Source: Kalmusia sp. IMI 367209
Taxonomy: Eukaryota; Ascomycota; Dothideomycetes; Pleosporales; Didymosphaeriaceae
Direction: 5' to 3'
DNA: 64,000 nucleotides
Assembly: GCA_027946365.1 (NCBI GenBank)
Contig: JAPEUQ010000004.1
Location: forward strand, 868,001 to 932,000
Shown: piece by piece, positions 10,703 through 22,760 of the stretch
Numbering within the stretch: position 1 is the first letter of the stretch
Layout of the letters: the number at the start of each line of letters is the position of its first letter
Notes under the pieces: model-generated
What the model was told of the DNA's origin: nothing
Database searches by the model: none
What the model saw: only the letters and a program-made list of their open reading frames with translations
Program-made: the position numbers and the translations under genes

Positions 10703-13456
10703 ATGGCTCGTTCACTCTTTCTTTCATCCGCCTTATTGGCGCTACGAGCTACGGCTCAGCTTACTGCAGCAGTGTATACTGACGAGAAGACGGGCATCAC
10801 TTTCAATGGATTCTCGCACTCATCAGGCTTCAAGCTTGGTTATGCGCTACCTAAGGACCCTACCACAGATCTCATCGCGCAGTTGATAGCACCCATCACC
10901 AATGATGGAGGTTGGGCTGGATTTCCTTTGGGACAAACAATGGTGGGAAGCACGCTTGTTGTTGCATGGCCTCATGATGGAGAGGTCATCTCCTCTTTCC
11001 GTAAAGCTTCGTATGTATTGTATCAACGGTCCTTGTATATCAATCTGACATAGCATAGCGGCTACACGAGCCCTCCAACAATCACTGGAGACTTCAAGAT
11101 GACCCCTATCCCTGAGGGCACTTGGGTCAACGATACGGCCTTTTCATATACCTTCCTTTGCTCGAATTGCCTCGGCGATAACGCACTGGTGCTTTCCGAC
11201 ACGACAAATGTTCTCAGTTGGGCATACTCGAACACTGCCCTCACTGACTCCTCAACCGCTGATGCCACATTAAACATGCATAACGGCGGTTACGGATCAT
11301 TCGGTCTCACGGTAGCTGATGCCGAGAGTGCTGACTTCGAGACCTGGGCTGCCATGGCCACAGGAAGCTCGGGCGGCTCTGGCAACTCGACCGGTGGCAA
11401 CTCGACGACACCCATCTCTGGAGGAGGTTCGACGAATGGAACCACCACACCCCACAACACTACAGCTACCATCTCGGACTCAACATACGACTATATTGTG
11501 TGCGGCGCTGGTGCAGCAGGTATCATCGCCGCGGAAAGGATCGCAGAAAGCGGTGCCTCCGTGCTATTGCTTGAGCGCGGCGGTGCTTCCCTTGCATTCA
11601 CTGGCAACAACGACACGCTTCCATGGAACAGTTCCGTCACTATGTATGATGTTCCTGGACTCGATTACTACCTCAGCAAGGTCGGTGAGAATGCTCTCTG
11701 CACCGACACCGCTGATCAAGCTGGTTGCCTTCTTGGAGGTGGTACTATGGTCAACGCGATGATGTTTGTCAAGCCTCAGTCGCGCGATTTTGACGACAAG
11801 TGGCCAGCAGGCTGGAAGTGGAGCGACATCTCCGGAGCTGCCGATCGTTTCTATGAACGCAATCCTGGGCAGAACTATGGATCAGAAGATGGTCTGCGCT
11901 ACAATGATGAAGCATATGGTGTACTTTCGAAGTTTCTCGGAGCGAGTGGGTGGACCGAGACTGACTTGATCGACGGCGACATCAATGCAAGGAAAGATGT
12001 ATACGGTCGCCCGCCTTGGAACCTAGCCAATGGTATGCGCTCAGGCCCAGTGCGGACCTATCTTCCAGACGCTCAGAAGCTCTCCAACTTCGAGTTGATG
12101 CTCAATACCAAAGTCATTCGTGCGGTCCGCGACGGTTCTGCTGTTAGTGGTGTTGAGACCGAAACGGAGGCTGGCGCACGAATTATATACAACCTCAACG
12201 CCGGTGGCAAGGTGCTTCTCTCGGCCGGCGCTATGTCGACACCTCGCATTCTGTTTAACAGTGGAATTGGCCCTGCGGAGCAAATCCAGACAGTCGCGGA
12301 TGGAACCACCGGTGTCACGCTTCCGGCACAGTCCCAGTGGATCGATCTCCCTGTCGGCGCTGAGATCAAAGACCACGTCATCTTCACCCTCAAATTCAAC
12401 ACCACCGAGTCCCTGTTCTCTCCTCCGACTACCGACATCACCTCCCCAAACCAGACTGTTGTTGACCAGTTCGCCAAAGCATCTGGCATCCTGTCTCAGT
12501 CAGGCCAGCGGTTGAACTTCTGGACATCTGTCAACACTACAAACGGTACGGAGATGTTTATCCAGGGAACATGCAATGGTCCCGCCAACAATACCATTCA
12601 GATGAAGGTGTATCTCACCCACGGGCTGACTTCTGTCGGTAGCTTGGGTATCACTGCCGGTGGCGCTACCGAGCTAACGAAGGAACCTTGGCTCCAAACT
12701 GACGAAGATATCGAGGCTATCACAATCTTCATGGATCGTCTGCTCAAGATGACGAATGCACCCAACTCGACCTTGAAGTACATCTCTTCGGGAAGTACTA
12801 ATGTCACCGGTGCTGATCTGATCAAGACCCACGTCACTGGTTCTCACTACGTCGGTAGCGCTAAGATGGGTACCAAGGGTGATGCTGGCGTTGTGGTGGA
12901 CACCGATACCAAGGTCTACGGTACTGACAATCTCTTCGTCGTTGATGCTTCATTCCATCCTGATCTTCCCACCGGAAATACCCAGGTTGCCGTTATGATT
13001 GCTGCAGAGCAAGCTGCTGCTCGAATTCTTGCGCTCAAGGGCACCACGGCTAACGAGACTGATACTTCATCAGCTTCTCCTACTTCGACAACAGCAAGCT
13101 CTACTCCAGAGCCTGTTAGCAGCGTGGTTGCCTCTGTTCCTGCATCTGTTCCTTCTGGTGCAGCAGGCAATGGCACTAACACCGCACCCAGCACCCCTGT
13201 TTCGGGAACTGGGGTCTCCAGTCCACTGGCAGTCAGTACCGGAGGTACTTCAAAGCCCACAACAAACCCCAGCTCGGGTGACTCTTCCTCGGCCCCTGCG
13301 TCGGCTCCTACATCTGGAAGCGGAGGCTCTGGTAGCTCTACCGTTCCGTTGTACGGACAATGCGGTGGGCGAAGTTACACAGGAGCTACAGTGTGTGCGT
13401 CGGGCTCTTCGTGTGTCAAGATGAACGATTGGTATTCGCAGTGCATTAGGGCATAA
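10703..13456 (+). CDS. CDH: Cellobiose dehydrogenase with C-terminal CBM1
   Basis: Exons 10703-11010 and 11059-13456, with a 48-nt intron, give 901 residues. Residues 1-18 are a signal peptide. A cytochrome b domain (about 20-215) has the expected haem ligands Met80 (in GQTMVGST) and His177 (in [10 protein letters not shown]), close to the Met/His pair of characterised enzymes once the signal is removed. A Gly/Ser/Asn/Thr linker leads to a GMC flavin dehydrogenase domain at about 245. Its FAD loop is [13 protein letters not shown]. The catalytic His of [10 protein letters not shown] (about 699) and the Asn of PTGNTQ (about 743) are present. A second Ser/Thr/Pro linker of about 100 residues ends in a family 1 cellulose-binding module (864-901, [15 protein letters not shown]). 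The enzyme oxidises cellobiose outside the cell and can pass electrons to lytic polysaccharide monooxygenases. Domain order and CBM1 match class IIA ascomycete enzymes. Confidence 0.95.
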
Positions 13457-13643
13457 GGCTTGCATTTTCGCAGGCTGATGGCCGAGCCGCGCGACGAGCA
13501 GCAATTCTTGTATATATTTCCTCTTAGCAGTGAAGCACAACACTTCACATGTATAAAATTCTTACACTTCAAACCTCGAGTAGTGATTCTGACGTGAAGC
13601 TATATAAAGCAACTGTAGACAACCGTACAACTAGATCACCACC

Positions 13644-14834
13644 TCAAGGATCCACCGGCCGCCCACCCATCCTTCTCCACATGCGCTCCCTTGCCCAACT
13701 CCTCCTGTTCTTCCCGACCTGCCAGTCCTCCGTTCCGGGACGAGTCTGTCCCTCGACATCCTTCGTGTTTGTCTTCTCTACACTGCCATCGCAAAACATC
13801 GCGAATCCATCTAACGCTAACGTCTTGATGACGGTATTGATCTTCAAGTACGGCTTGTCCAGCGTAACCCCCGGCTCATCCAGATTACACAGCTTCCTCC
13901 TCAACTTCTCGTTCGTCAGCCCCGGAAAATTGACATTGTTCGTGCGGATCTTCGACGGGTCGAGCGCAACGCCGTCGTCGGACCAACCACCGTTGTACGT
14001 ATAGTTTACGTATTCGACCTCGAAGACGGGCTTGCCGACGGTGTTGGGGCGCGGGGCGGTGGTGAAGTTCGCGTAGGCGGTGCAGTTGAGGTACTGGACG
14101 CATTCTTCCGAGATGGCGAAGTCGACGTCGTCGAAGATGTCGCCGAGGATCTCGATGCAGTTCTTGATGCCGACGGACATGCCTTTGGAGCGGGCGTATT
14201 GCGAGATCTTGTGCAGGTAGGTTACGGTGTCACTGGGGAGGATGTCAGGCTTGAAGCCGTTGTCGTTGGAGTAGACGTCTTTGGTGGCATTAGTGGGCAG
14301 TTTCCTTGAGGGTTTTTGGAAGAGGGGGAGCTTACCGACGTTGTCGGGCTCGATGGCATCGCAGCCTTTCTGCTGCGCTAGATCGATCCTCTTCTTGATC
14401 ACTTTCAAAACGTTGTCTCTCCTGATGTCCAGGTATCGCTCTCCCGGCCAGTCTGGCAACTCCTTCCCTAGATCTTGCTTGTCAAAGTCTTTGTAGTCGT
14501 CTCTCCAGGTTTCAGCCGTCGCAGCGCTGAAATAGCATATCGTGCGCTGCCCCAGCTGCTTCATGGTCGATATCGTCTCTGCAGGTGTCCAGAACATGTC
14601 GATTTCATAGACGCCCGTGTTGGGCTTGATATAATTATCGTCAACGTCGGGAATACCGGTTAAGATGAATTGAATGTTAGACTTCATGGGTGGGGTCCAG
14701 TATGTAGGGGCCTGGCGTGAAGACGGGCTAATACGCGACGTGGAGATCGAGGAGGAGAGAGAAAGCTCGTTCGTTGGAAGGCCATTGATCAAGGTCCCCA
14801 GAAGGGCAGCGGATACGCCGAAATAGGTAAGCAT
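13644..14834 (-). CDS. GH114 family glycosidase (endo-alpha-1,4-polygalactosaminidase type)
   Basis: The start is the ATG at 14834. Residues 1-19 are a signal peptide. A TIM-barrel of the GH114 type follows: QFILTGIPD, IDMFWTP, GQRTICYFSAATAETWRDDY, DWPGERYLDIR, GCDAIEPDNV, SNDNGFKPD, SVGIKNCIEIL, DFAISEECVQY and KPVFEVEYVNY are in family order, with the acidic residues expected at the barrel mouth. A 57-nt intron (14335-14279, gtaagc to aaag) is removed so that EPDNV runs directly into DVYSNDNGF. This intron is a multiple of three and has no stop, so a retained form would add 19 residues. The last 35 residues (from about GSVEKTNTK) are basic and go beyond the usual barrel end; another short intron or a true tail is possible. 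The gene is convergent with cellobiose dehydrogenase. Spliced length is about 377 residues. Confidence 0.88.
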   Translation of the reverse strand: MLTYFGVSAALLGTLINGLPTNELSLSSSISTSRISPSSRQAPTYWTPPMKSNIQFILTGIPDVDDNYIKPNTGVYEIDMFWTPAETISTMKQLGQRTICYFSAATAETWRDDYKDFDKQDLGKELPDWPGERYLDIRRDNVLKVIKKRIDLAQQKGCDAIEPDNVGKLPLFQKPSRKLPTNATKDVYSNDNGFKPDILPSDTVTYLHKISQYARSKGMSVGIKNCIEILGDIFDDVDFAISEECVQYLNCTAYANFTTAPRPNTVGKPVFEVEYVNYTYNGGWSDDGVALDPSKIRTNNVNFPGLTNEKLRRKLCNLDEPGVTLDKPYLKINTVIKTLALDGFAMFCDGSVEKTNTKDVEGQTRPGTEDWQVGKNRRSWARERMWRRMGGRPVDP

Positions 14835-16990
14835 GGTGGGCAGAGCTATCGGCTCGAAGGCGGGATCGTAGCAGTGCTAATTGAGCTACAAGACAGCGAG
14901 TCCATCGGAGCCTTATGTAGGACTAATATCATTTCGCAGTCAAGACCGACCAGGTTACACTTTCCCAACTCCATGCAACCCAAGAGACATACCGAGATCA
15001 ACGGCTACAATTCCTTTCGCGGAATGATTGATAGCCCCGGTTGAGTGGCATCTGGCCACACATACGGACCGAATCCTTGCGCTTACGCAGTGCTTCTTAA
15101 CAGACATGTATGAGAGGCATATGCAGTAAATTGGGGATGGTATGTTTGCAACGAAGCAGATCGCTTAGAGCCTAATATATCCGAGATCGTGCGGATGGAC
15201 TTCCATTTACCGGCTGGGGTTCTCCACAATCGGCAATAGCCAGATATTACGCGCATATCTTCAATGAACATCTTCTCTCCTTGTAGGTTCCAACACGGCG
15301 TAGAATCATATCGTAGAGGTTGCGCTGCATCGTTACCTCTTCGTATATGTCGTGCGGCGGAACGGAGAGGCGATGCACACTATGCGCAAAGGCTGTACCA
15401 TGAAAGACGATATGTGGGGCAGATCTAGTCTAGCTAGATGATCTAGAATGTGTTTGCTGCGCTGTATACACATGTTAAGAATGGTGAGTTAGCGTAGCGT
15501 GTGATCCCTTGATATGAATATTACAAAAACCGTGATCATATCGTACATGATCTTATAGCCTAGCTTATATCATCTCTACTAACCTCTCGCTTGGCATGAT
15601 GATGGGTAATCTTTGGTTACCTCCATCGAGTAGAGATGAATAGAAGGCTACATTGGAGAAGTCTCTCGACCATGATGCGCTTGCATATATATGGTCAGTG
15701 TATTCACGAAAAGTGATATGGAGATGCGTAATTTTGTAAGTATGCACCGCTTTGCCGAACATTTTCAAAAGAAATAAAAATCATTCTTTTGGTAGTATAT
15801 GCTGTGGAGACCCAGTCTATATTGTGTGGCTAGGATTGAGCTCGACAAAGTAGTTGAGACCTATGTGATCAGTGTATAGCGTAGTAAGAAACCAATTGTA
15901 GCATCGAATCTCAAAACGGAGAGCCCGTTGCAGCTAGCTACTAAAGTCAATATGTTGAACATGCCTATACGCCATCGCCATGAAGTGTATCATCTAGTCG
16001 TGTGTTAAGATGAGCGTTCGATCTTCGTTTCTTGCGATGCGTAGCTTTCGGATTTGATTCTATTGATTGACGAAGTCCGTTACTGGATTGTACCTGCCAA
16101 GTAAGCTAAGCATCCATAGCGTCTAGGTGAAATCGTAGGCACGTGAGTAACGCAATCATCGTTTGTCGTCGCTTGTGAATAGATCTAGATTTGATAAAAG
16201 CCTGGCACCTCTTCATTGGTTGGCCCTATTGCTTTTTGTCCTTTTCGAAATTTAGATTTGCTTGTTGACCGGAAATAGCGATGCTGGGTACACTCGGGCG
16301 AATAAGCTCACGGCTCGGCATCCCCGCACAAGCTTCGATTTAGCGTGCGATAGCTGCTCATGCTTCGAGCTTGCTTGTGCCGATCTCCGATGCTTGATTT
16401 TAATTCCCGAATGCTGCTATATGGGGGATTTGATTGTATGGAAGCTTTCGCGCGCGAGGTACGATCGAAAGGAAGGTTGTCCAGACTGTATGCGTCCACA
16501 TGAGCCCAGTCGAGCTGTTATCTTGTGCGCCTAAGACTGCAACCTCAACCACGCCCTCCTTGCACATTGATGACGGCACGCCGCATCCTGCTCAATCAAG
16601 CAGGTGAGCACGCCCGGACACCGTGAAGGGAAGAGGCTAAACTTTCGTCGCCCACTCGCAGCCACCCACGGTGGGTCTGACCGCTGGAGACAGCCGCAAC
16701 CCAACCGATTTTCATTCGAAGCCGAGGAGGATTGTGGGTCGCACAACCAAGGCTCGTGTTTGCCAGCTGCCAGATGCGTGCGGGGGTGCGCGTGATAAAT
16801 AGTTCAGAGGGGCCCTGCTGCGCGACCACCGCTCGCTGCTGGAACCTTTCATCCCGTTGCGCTGCTGCTCACTCCAGAGCCTTTTACGAGCGCGCATGAA
16901 CGTGACGCGAACAGACACGACTCTTGTGTACGCCTGACATTTGAGCTGAATAGAGAACAACCCTAAGCAACGTCATTGTCGCAAGCCACC
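14835..16990. other. Intergenic, 2.1 kb, no gene seen
   Basis: All reading frames are short and lack protein-like sequence. The left end is the promoter of the GH114 gene. The right end, from about 16540, becomes GC-rich and leads into the permease gene. There is no obvious repeat, transposon end or RNA gene. Confidence 0.5.
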
Positions 16991-18687
16991 ATGTCAAAAG
17001 AAGTTGAACCGCACAGCCCAACGGCTGACGAGCATGCCCGCCGGGCTAGCATCTCGCAAACGGAGAAAGGCCGCTGGGAAAGACTATGGCCTGTGATTGC
17101 ATGTGGCGCTGGACTGTTCAGCGATGGATATCTCAACAACGTTCGTTGATCCGAATGCGCCACGCTGCCGCACGCGACAACCTGGTCTAACATGCAACAG
17201 ATAATCGGACCCGTAAACACAATGTTGTCCAAGATATACCCGGATGAATACGCGTCGTCCTCGGCTCAAGCGAACGTTGCCAGTATCACATTCGCAGGCA
17301 CCGTGCTGGGAATGCTGTTTTTCGGTTATACGAGCGATCACTTCTCGCGCAAGTGGTCGCTCTTCGCGTCAACCATCATCATTATTCTATTCGCAACGTT
17401 GGGCACTGGTAGCTATGGTGCAGGTGGCAGTCCAAAGGGCATGCTTGCTGCACTAGTAGCATATCGATTCTTCTTAGGAATAGGCATCGGTGGGGAGTAT
17501 CCTGCCGGAAGCGTTGGCGCCGCCGAAGGGACTGGAGAGCTGAAGGCAGGCTCGAGAAACAAATGGTTCATCCTTTTCACTAATGTGCAGATTGACCTGG
17601 CTTTCTTTATTGCTGCTGTTGTCGCTACTATTGTGGTGAGTGCAGCGGCGAGGCCAAAAAGGAAATGAGTGAAACACAGGCTAACGAGTCAACAGGTTGT
17701 CGCGACAGGAGAAAATCATCTTCGAGTAGCATGGCGCATTTGCCTGGGAAGTGGCATTCTCCCACCGCTATCGCTATTATACCTCCGAATCAAGCTACAA
17801 GAGCCAGAAGCGTTCAAGCGAGAATCACTCGCGAAGGCGAAAACCCCCTGGCTGCTTATCGTGAAATATTACTGGCAACGTTTGTTCATCGTCAGTATCA
17901 TCTGGTTTATCTATGACTTCTCGGCATACTCTTTTGGGATATACGCGAGCACCATTGTCAATACGCTGCTCGGGAAAGGACAACCCCTGTGGAAGAGTTT
18001 GGCTTGGAACATCCTGATAAATTTCTTCTACTTGCCTGGTTGTCTCGCTGGGGCATTCGTCGCAGACATGCCGAAAATGGGACCGAAGAAGACCCTCTTC
18101 ATCGGCGTGATGTTGCAAGGCATCATCGGCTTTATTATGGCGGGTTGCTATCCATGGCTCTCCAAACCTGGGAACATTGCCGGGTTCGTTGTTGTATACG
18201 GTGTCTTTCTGATGCTGGGGGAGTTTGGGCCTGGCGATAACATCGGTCTTATAGCCTCGAAAACGTGCGCAACCGGCATCAGGTAAGACCCCTGTTTTCG
18301 GTTTTGCATGAGCATGTACTGACCCGATGCAGAGGACAATACTACGGCATCGCCGCGGCCATGGGCAAGATCGGAGCTTTTGCCGGCTCTTACGCGCTCG
18401 ACGCGATACAAAAGAATGCGGGTGGGGCGGGCACAATCGCTGGAGGACGTAACCCTTTCTTCGTTGCTAGTGCCCTAGCCTTCTTGTCTGGCGGTCTCGT
18501 GCTGCTTCTTCCGCACATCGGCCAGGACACGATAGATATGGAGGATGTCAGCTTCCGAACGTACCTGGTTAGCCATGGCTATGATACAAGTAAGATGGGT
18601 TTAGGAACTCCGAGCGACCAAAGCAGCGAGGATATCGCCGTCGAAACCAAAGCCGGAGCAACTTCCAGTGGGCAGGTACCAGCATAG
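16991..18687 (+). CDS. MFS permease, Git1-like (glycerophosphodiester/phosphate transporter type)
   Basis: Four exons (16991-17140, 17201-17635, 17696-18282, 18333-18687) are separated by 50-60-nt introns with matching phases and give 508 residues. The N-terminus is charged and cytosolic. The first membrane segment contains CGAGLFSDGYLNN, then GPVNTMLSKIYP. The MFS signature appears as GYTSDHFSRKWSL, and RFFLGIGIGGEYPAGSVGAAE is the phosphate-symporter-type motif. About twelve membrane segments can be counted. The C-terminal GQDTIDMEDVSFRTYLVSHG with YDTSKMG is characteristic of the Git1 subfamily, which imports glycerophosphoinositol or phosphate with protons at the plasma membrane. The substrate is not decidable from sequence. 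All three introns are needed, since each unspliced frame ends within a few codons of the donor. Confidence 0.9.
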
Positions 18688-21190
18688 AGCGATCCAAGGA
18701 GATGTTAAATGGTAGACCAATTTGGACATTGTCATCCGCAATAATCCGAAGCTGGAGAGCAGACGGTCTGTGAATACTTGAAACAGAATAGTGCCCTTGG
18801 GTCCCTATAATGTCAGCATCATCTCTTGAACTTGTTCCGCGCAGTTGACTCACCTGACTCGCCAATGGGTTCTTCCCGCACTTTACCCCTGATCGTCAAT
18901 TGCCGAAATGCACACGTCCTGTCTTCTGCACGGTCCTGAATCGTGTCACACAAAACATCAGAGCGTCAGATGCGGTCGAGGAAACCGGTTGCTGGTCAAT
19001 TTTTCAAGCGTTTTCAAGCGTAAACCCTGGCAATGTAGAAGCTGTGAGTGTGTTCGGTGACCGCAAGAATAATTCGAGCGCCGGAAATACTGAATCACAG
19101 TTCGAGTACAAGGGGATGAGTTTGATATGACGGAAGGATTCCGGGACGAAAACCGATGCAGGGATACTTCTTTGGTTAGCGTCGTCGTTTTGGCGGCCGC
19201 TGCCAGTGGGTCGATGAGGAGGCGCCTCGTGTGCAGCGAGGCTGTCAGGATACGGTTCATCTCGAAAACGCGCCACAACGCCCGCAAACGACATTGCTGT
19301 TGGCGGCGTTCTCGGATCTTGCACCGCCCGTAGTACCGTTCAGCCATTGCCACTGGGTGGGAGGGCTGAATTCAAGCTACAACTCTTGGACGATCGGCTT
19401 ACTTGCCGTTGGTTCATGGTGCGATTGTGATACATCGCCGTGAGATGCCTGGGAAGGGAACATGGTGGAACATGGGATGGTGAAAGATGATTCAGCACAC
19501 TGCAGGTCCTGCCTCGCCCCTCGCTGAGCAGCAAAGGATCATCTCGAACCTCGAACAAGACGCAGCCGATGTCTCGTAATCGCACACTATCTATCCTATC
19601 ACTTCGCGTTCTGGCCATCGCCACGGCCATGCCGTCCCAGCAGACCGTCACAGCGTCGCATGCATTTGACCTGCGCTAGTCGCGCCTTCCTTATCGATAC
19701 CCTTCAATCTATCGTGAGGTGTCCTTGGAAATGCATGTCTTCCCCAGCCAATGGTCCAGCCTCATGCGAAACCCCCCCTTCTGGCATCTACACAGCCCTA
19801 CTCTTACCAGAGGCTTGCTATAGGGAGTTCGAGTCGCACGGCGTCGGACTTCGCTTCAAAGCTGACCGCAGCATGAAATGTAGCGAACGAATTGTCGGAC
19901 CGGAGCACGCACACACCAACCGCGCACCGTTGAGAGGGCCCAGTCGGACTTCCAAAATAAATCGCCAACAACAGGCAACCTCAATACTCAAATGGCACTT
20001 CATCTACCGCCTTGCATACATTTCGGAGTGCTCCCGTGTCGATCTGTAGCTTCTGTGTGACCTAACGAACTTGGCATTTGCCACCATGCAGACTTCGTGG
20101 CTGTTCACCATCGCGAAACTTGAAGGCGTATCTCTATGCTGGTAAGAAACCGGTCCCCACGTTCACAGCACTACTGGCTGGTGGGCTCCCTGAGACTTTG
20201 CTTCTGCGGGAGTAGCTAGTTGATCACTTCTCAAGCAAGAATAGCGGCCATTGTGGGGACGCGTGCCATGCAGGGGTATCATGACTGCACGCCGCATCTT
20301 GCATCTCAAACCATCCGATGCTGCTCCATTGAGCCCACCAACTCCCGCTCCTACCCAAAGTCGGTTAGCGCTAACATGTCAAGTTGGAGATGGGCGCAGG
20401 AGATTGGCAAACGATCAGCTTGCTATCCCACGTCATCCTGGTTTAACGTCCTCGCCTGACCTGCTCGAACCGAGTCACGGTTCTCTCGCGCTTGCAAGAG
20501 AAAAGGGCCGGTGTCACTGCCTTGATCCTGGATTTTGCGGGGTTCATTATACAAGCATCTGTGGAGATGCATTTGTTCGACACAGTAGCGGACTTTTAAA
20601 GTTGAAACGGTGCGTGAGGGGAAAATCTTGATTGTGAACCATATCCGAACCAAAAACGCTTTCCTTTCAGCGTCGGACGTTCGAGGTCGTAGAAGACTGT
20701 CATGAATCTAGCTTTGGTGCAGTGTCGAACGGTGGAAACAGCTTCTGGGCACCCTGGTCGCAAACGGTCATCCCGGTGGTCAGAGCATACATTGAGAGTG
20801 CACAGTCACACCCACGCGGAATCCGCCAGGGATTCTTACAACAGCCTTGCTATCCCGAAGGATTGGTCCACTTTTGCGCTTGCGAGTGATCCTCTGCTTT
20901 AAACTTTCGTATTCCCCGGCGCCTCCAAAAACCCCCTTGCCGTGTACTTTTGGCTTGTCTTACAATATCCCGCCGTCTCCACTATCCTTAGATCTTATCG
21001 TCATTCGACATTAACGATCACCTAGTCTACACTACTACTGCACCATAACGACTTACTTTCTGGTCGACATGTGGAGAGACCTTCCCTTGTAAACGTTGCA
21101 CCGGACGGCGGTCGCTTTTGCATGCGTTCTCTACCACGCATTTAAACACACTTCAGCTGCTGGCGGCGGTTTTGGGTTCAACAGTCCAAC
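18688..21190. other. Intergenic, 2.5 kb, no gene seen
   Basis: No reading frame here has a recognisable domain, a signal peptide or a phase-consistent splice extension. The last 250 bases before 21191 are C/T-rich (ccgccgtctccactatcc and similar) and look like the promoter and leader of the rhodopsin-family gene. No repeat or RNA gene was recognised. Confidence 0.5.
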
Positions 21191-22760
21191 ATGTCTACAT
21201 CGTCGAATCTGCCCGTTTCGAATAGACCAGAGACGGTTGTGGGTGTTGTCGTGACATTCCTGGTAAGTATCTGTGCTATGCTAAAAGGATTAGCTGATGT
21301 TGGTGTCAGTTGCTCTCTGCTCTAGCAGTCAGCTTAAGATTATTCGTACGATATAAGGAGAAGATATGGGGATGGGACGACCTATTTGTCGTTCTGGCGG
21401 CTGCCACATGCGTCGCTGGTTCAACAATTACATGCCTACGTATGTTCACTGCCTCGAGTACGAGCACATGTAACGTGCTTACATCTTTGTCCAGTGCCGA
21501 AACACGGGATGGGCAAACATTTCTGGACATTAGAAGAACGAACTAAGATGGAATACTTCAAGGTTGGTGCTGCTGGCAGCGACTCCATGCTCCTCTGACA
21601 AGAGTTCAGTACATTTGGGCTTCGAACCTTACATACTGCTTTAGTGCAACTTTTATAAAGCTGTCTATTCTTGCGCAATATCTCCGCCTTTTTGAAGGAC
21701 ACACACAGGCTGCACGGAAGATCACATGGGGAATTCTCATATTCGTTAGTTTATGGGGCTTAACGTTTAGTCTTCTGGCACTCTTATCATGCACCCCGAT
21801 TGCAAAGAATTGGGACTTCAACCTCGACGGAAAATGTGTGGGATGGGGGAGTAAGAAAGCTGACGAATTTTTTGCGACCTGGATGGCACACGCTTCGTCT
21901 AATATGTTTCTTGATACCCTCATTCTTGCACTCCCGGTTCCTTTCCTTCGAAAGTTGAGAATGAGTGGCAAAACAAGAACGGGCATCATTACCTTGTTCG
22001 TTTTAGGCGGAATGTAAGTACTGCATTATAACTTGATACGTTGATTGCTAACAAGAATATCAGCGCTGTAACTCTCTCTGTTGCTCGTGTCATTGCGCTT
22101 TCTATCCGGCGCATTGGCACCGTTCCTGTCTTCGACCCATCCTACGCCACACCCACTGTTTACATTTTCTCAGCCCTCGAAGTTAACATGGCCATTCTTA
22201 CCGCTTCGATTCCGATCTTCTGGCCTCTCGTAACCTCCCTCGCCGCAAACAAGATTCTCATTGTCAACGAAATCGAAATTCGCACCGAGCGCATCGATGA
22301 GAACTACGCGCTTGCCGATCAAGGCAAAAGCTTTGGTGGAATTGGAGAAGATGAAGTTCCAGACGGAAGAACGAGCAGAATGAGTGTCTTTGGCAAGTCG
22401 GATCATGATAGACTACACCGCAACAACTCACGCCTCACACGTAACAAGCACAAAATAACGCATTCCAATTCCTCGGACAAGGACCTAGGCATCCAAATCG
22501 GACGCCGCTCATCGTCGGAGTCGCAGCGCAAACTAAATCTCACACATCAAACATCTGAAAGATCGTTCTCCTCATTTACGAAGCTCGAGGACAGCCCCGA
22601 CATGACGCATGCGCGCTATCAGAACAAGTTCATGCAGGATTGGGCAGTCCCAGATTTCGATTCAGGCGCACCCAAGGGAGGCGCATCGGAGCAGATGTTC
22701 ACGGCGTCGGTCGAGCGGGCAGAGATACCGTACGACCATATCAGGGCGCTAGAGAAATGA
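21191..22760 (+). CDS. Fungal rhodopsin-family integral membrane protein (PTH11/SAT4-like)
   Basis: Five exons (21191-21262, 21310-21439, 21495-21562, 21610-22013, 22064-22760) with introns of 47-55 nt give 456 residues. Landmarks follow family order. These are a first helix VVGVVVTFL|LLSALAVSLRLFVRY, then KIWGWDDLFVVLAAATCV, HFWTLEERTKMEYFK and YIWASNLTYCFSATFIKLSI. After these come LRLFEGHTQAARKITWGILI, CTPIAKNWDF, a helix ending LILALPVPFLRKLRMSGKTR and VTLSVARVIALSIRR. LEVNMAILTASIPIFWPLV is the last membrane segment. The LxMxxxxKxG/T-type loop and the LPVPFLRKL motif are typical of the fungal rhodopsin domain shared by PTH11- and SAT4-like proteins. The 170-residue tail is hydrophilic and rich in Ser/Arg/Lys, as in signalling-type members. 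Ligand and role are unknown. Confidence 0.87.

Noticed and set aside
13549..14004. Plus-strand frame of 151 codons opposite the GH114 gene
   Set aside because: It is an antisense shadow of a well-supported gene; its residues show no motif and the start is not preceded by a promoter-like leader.
16262..16534. 90-codon Cys-rich frame upstream of the permease
   Set aside because: No signal peptide, no motif, and composition typical of random sequence.
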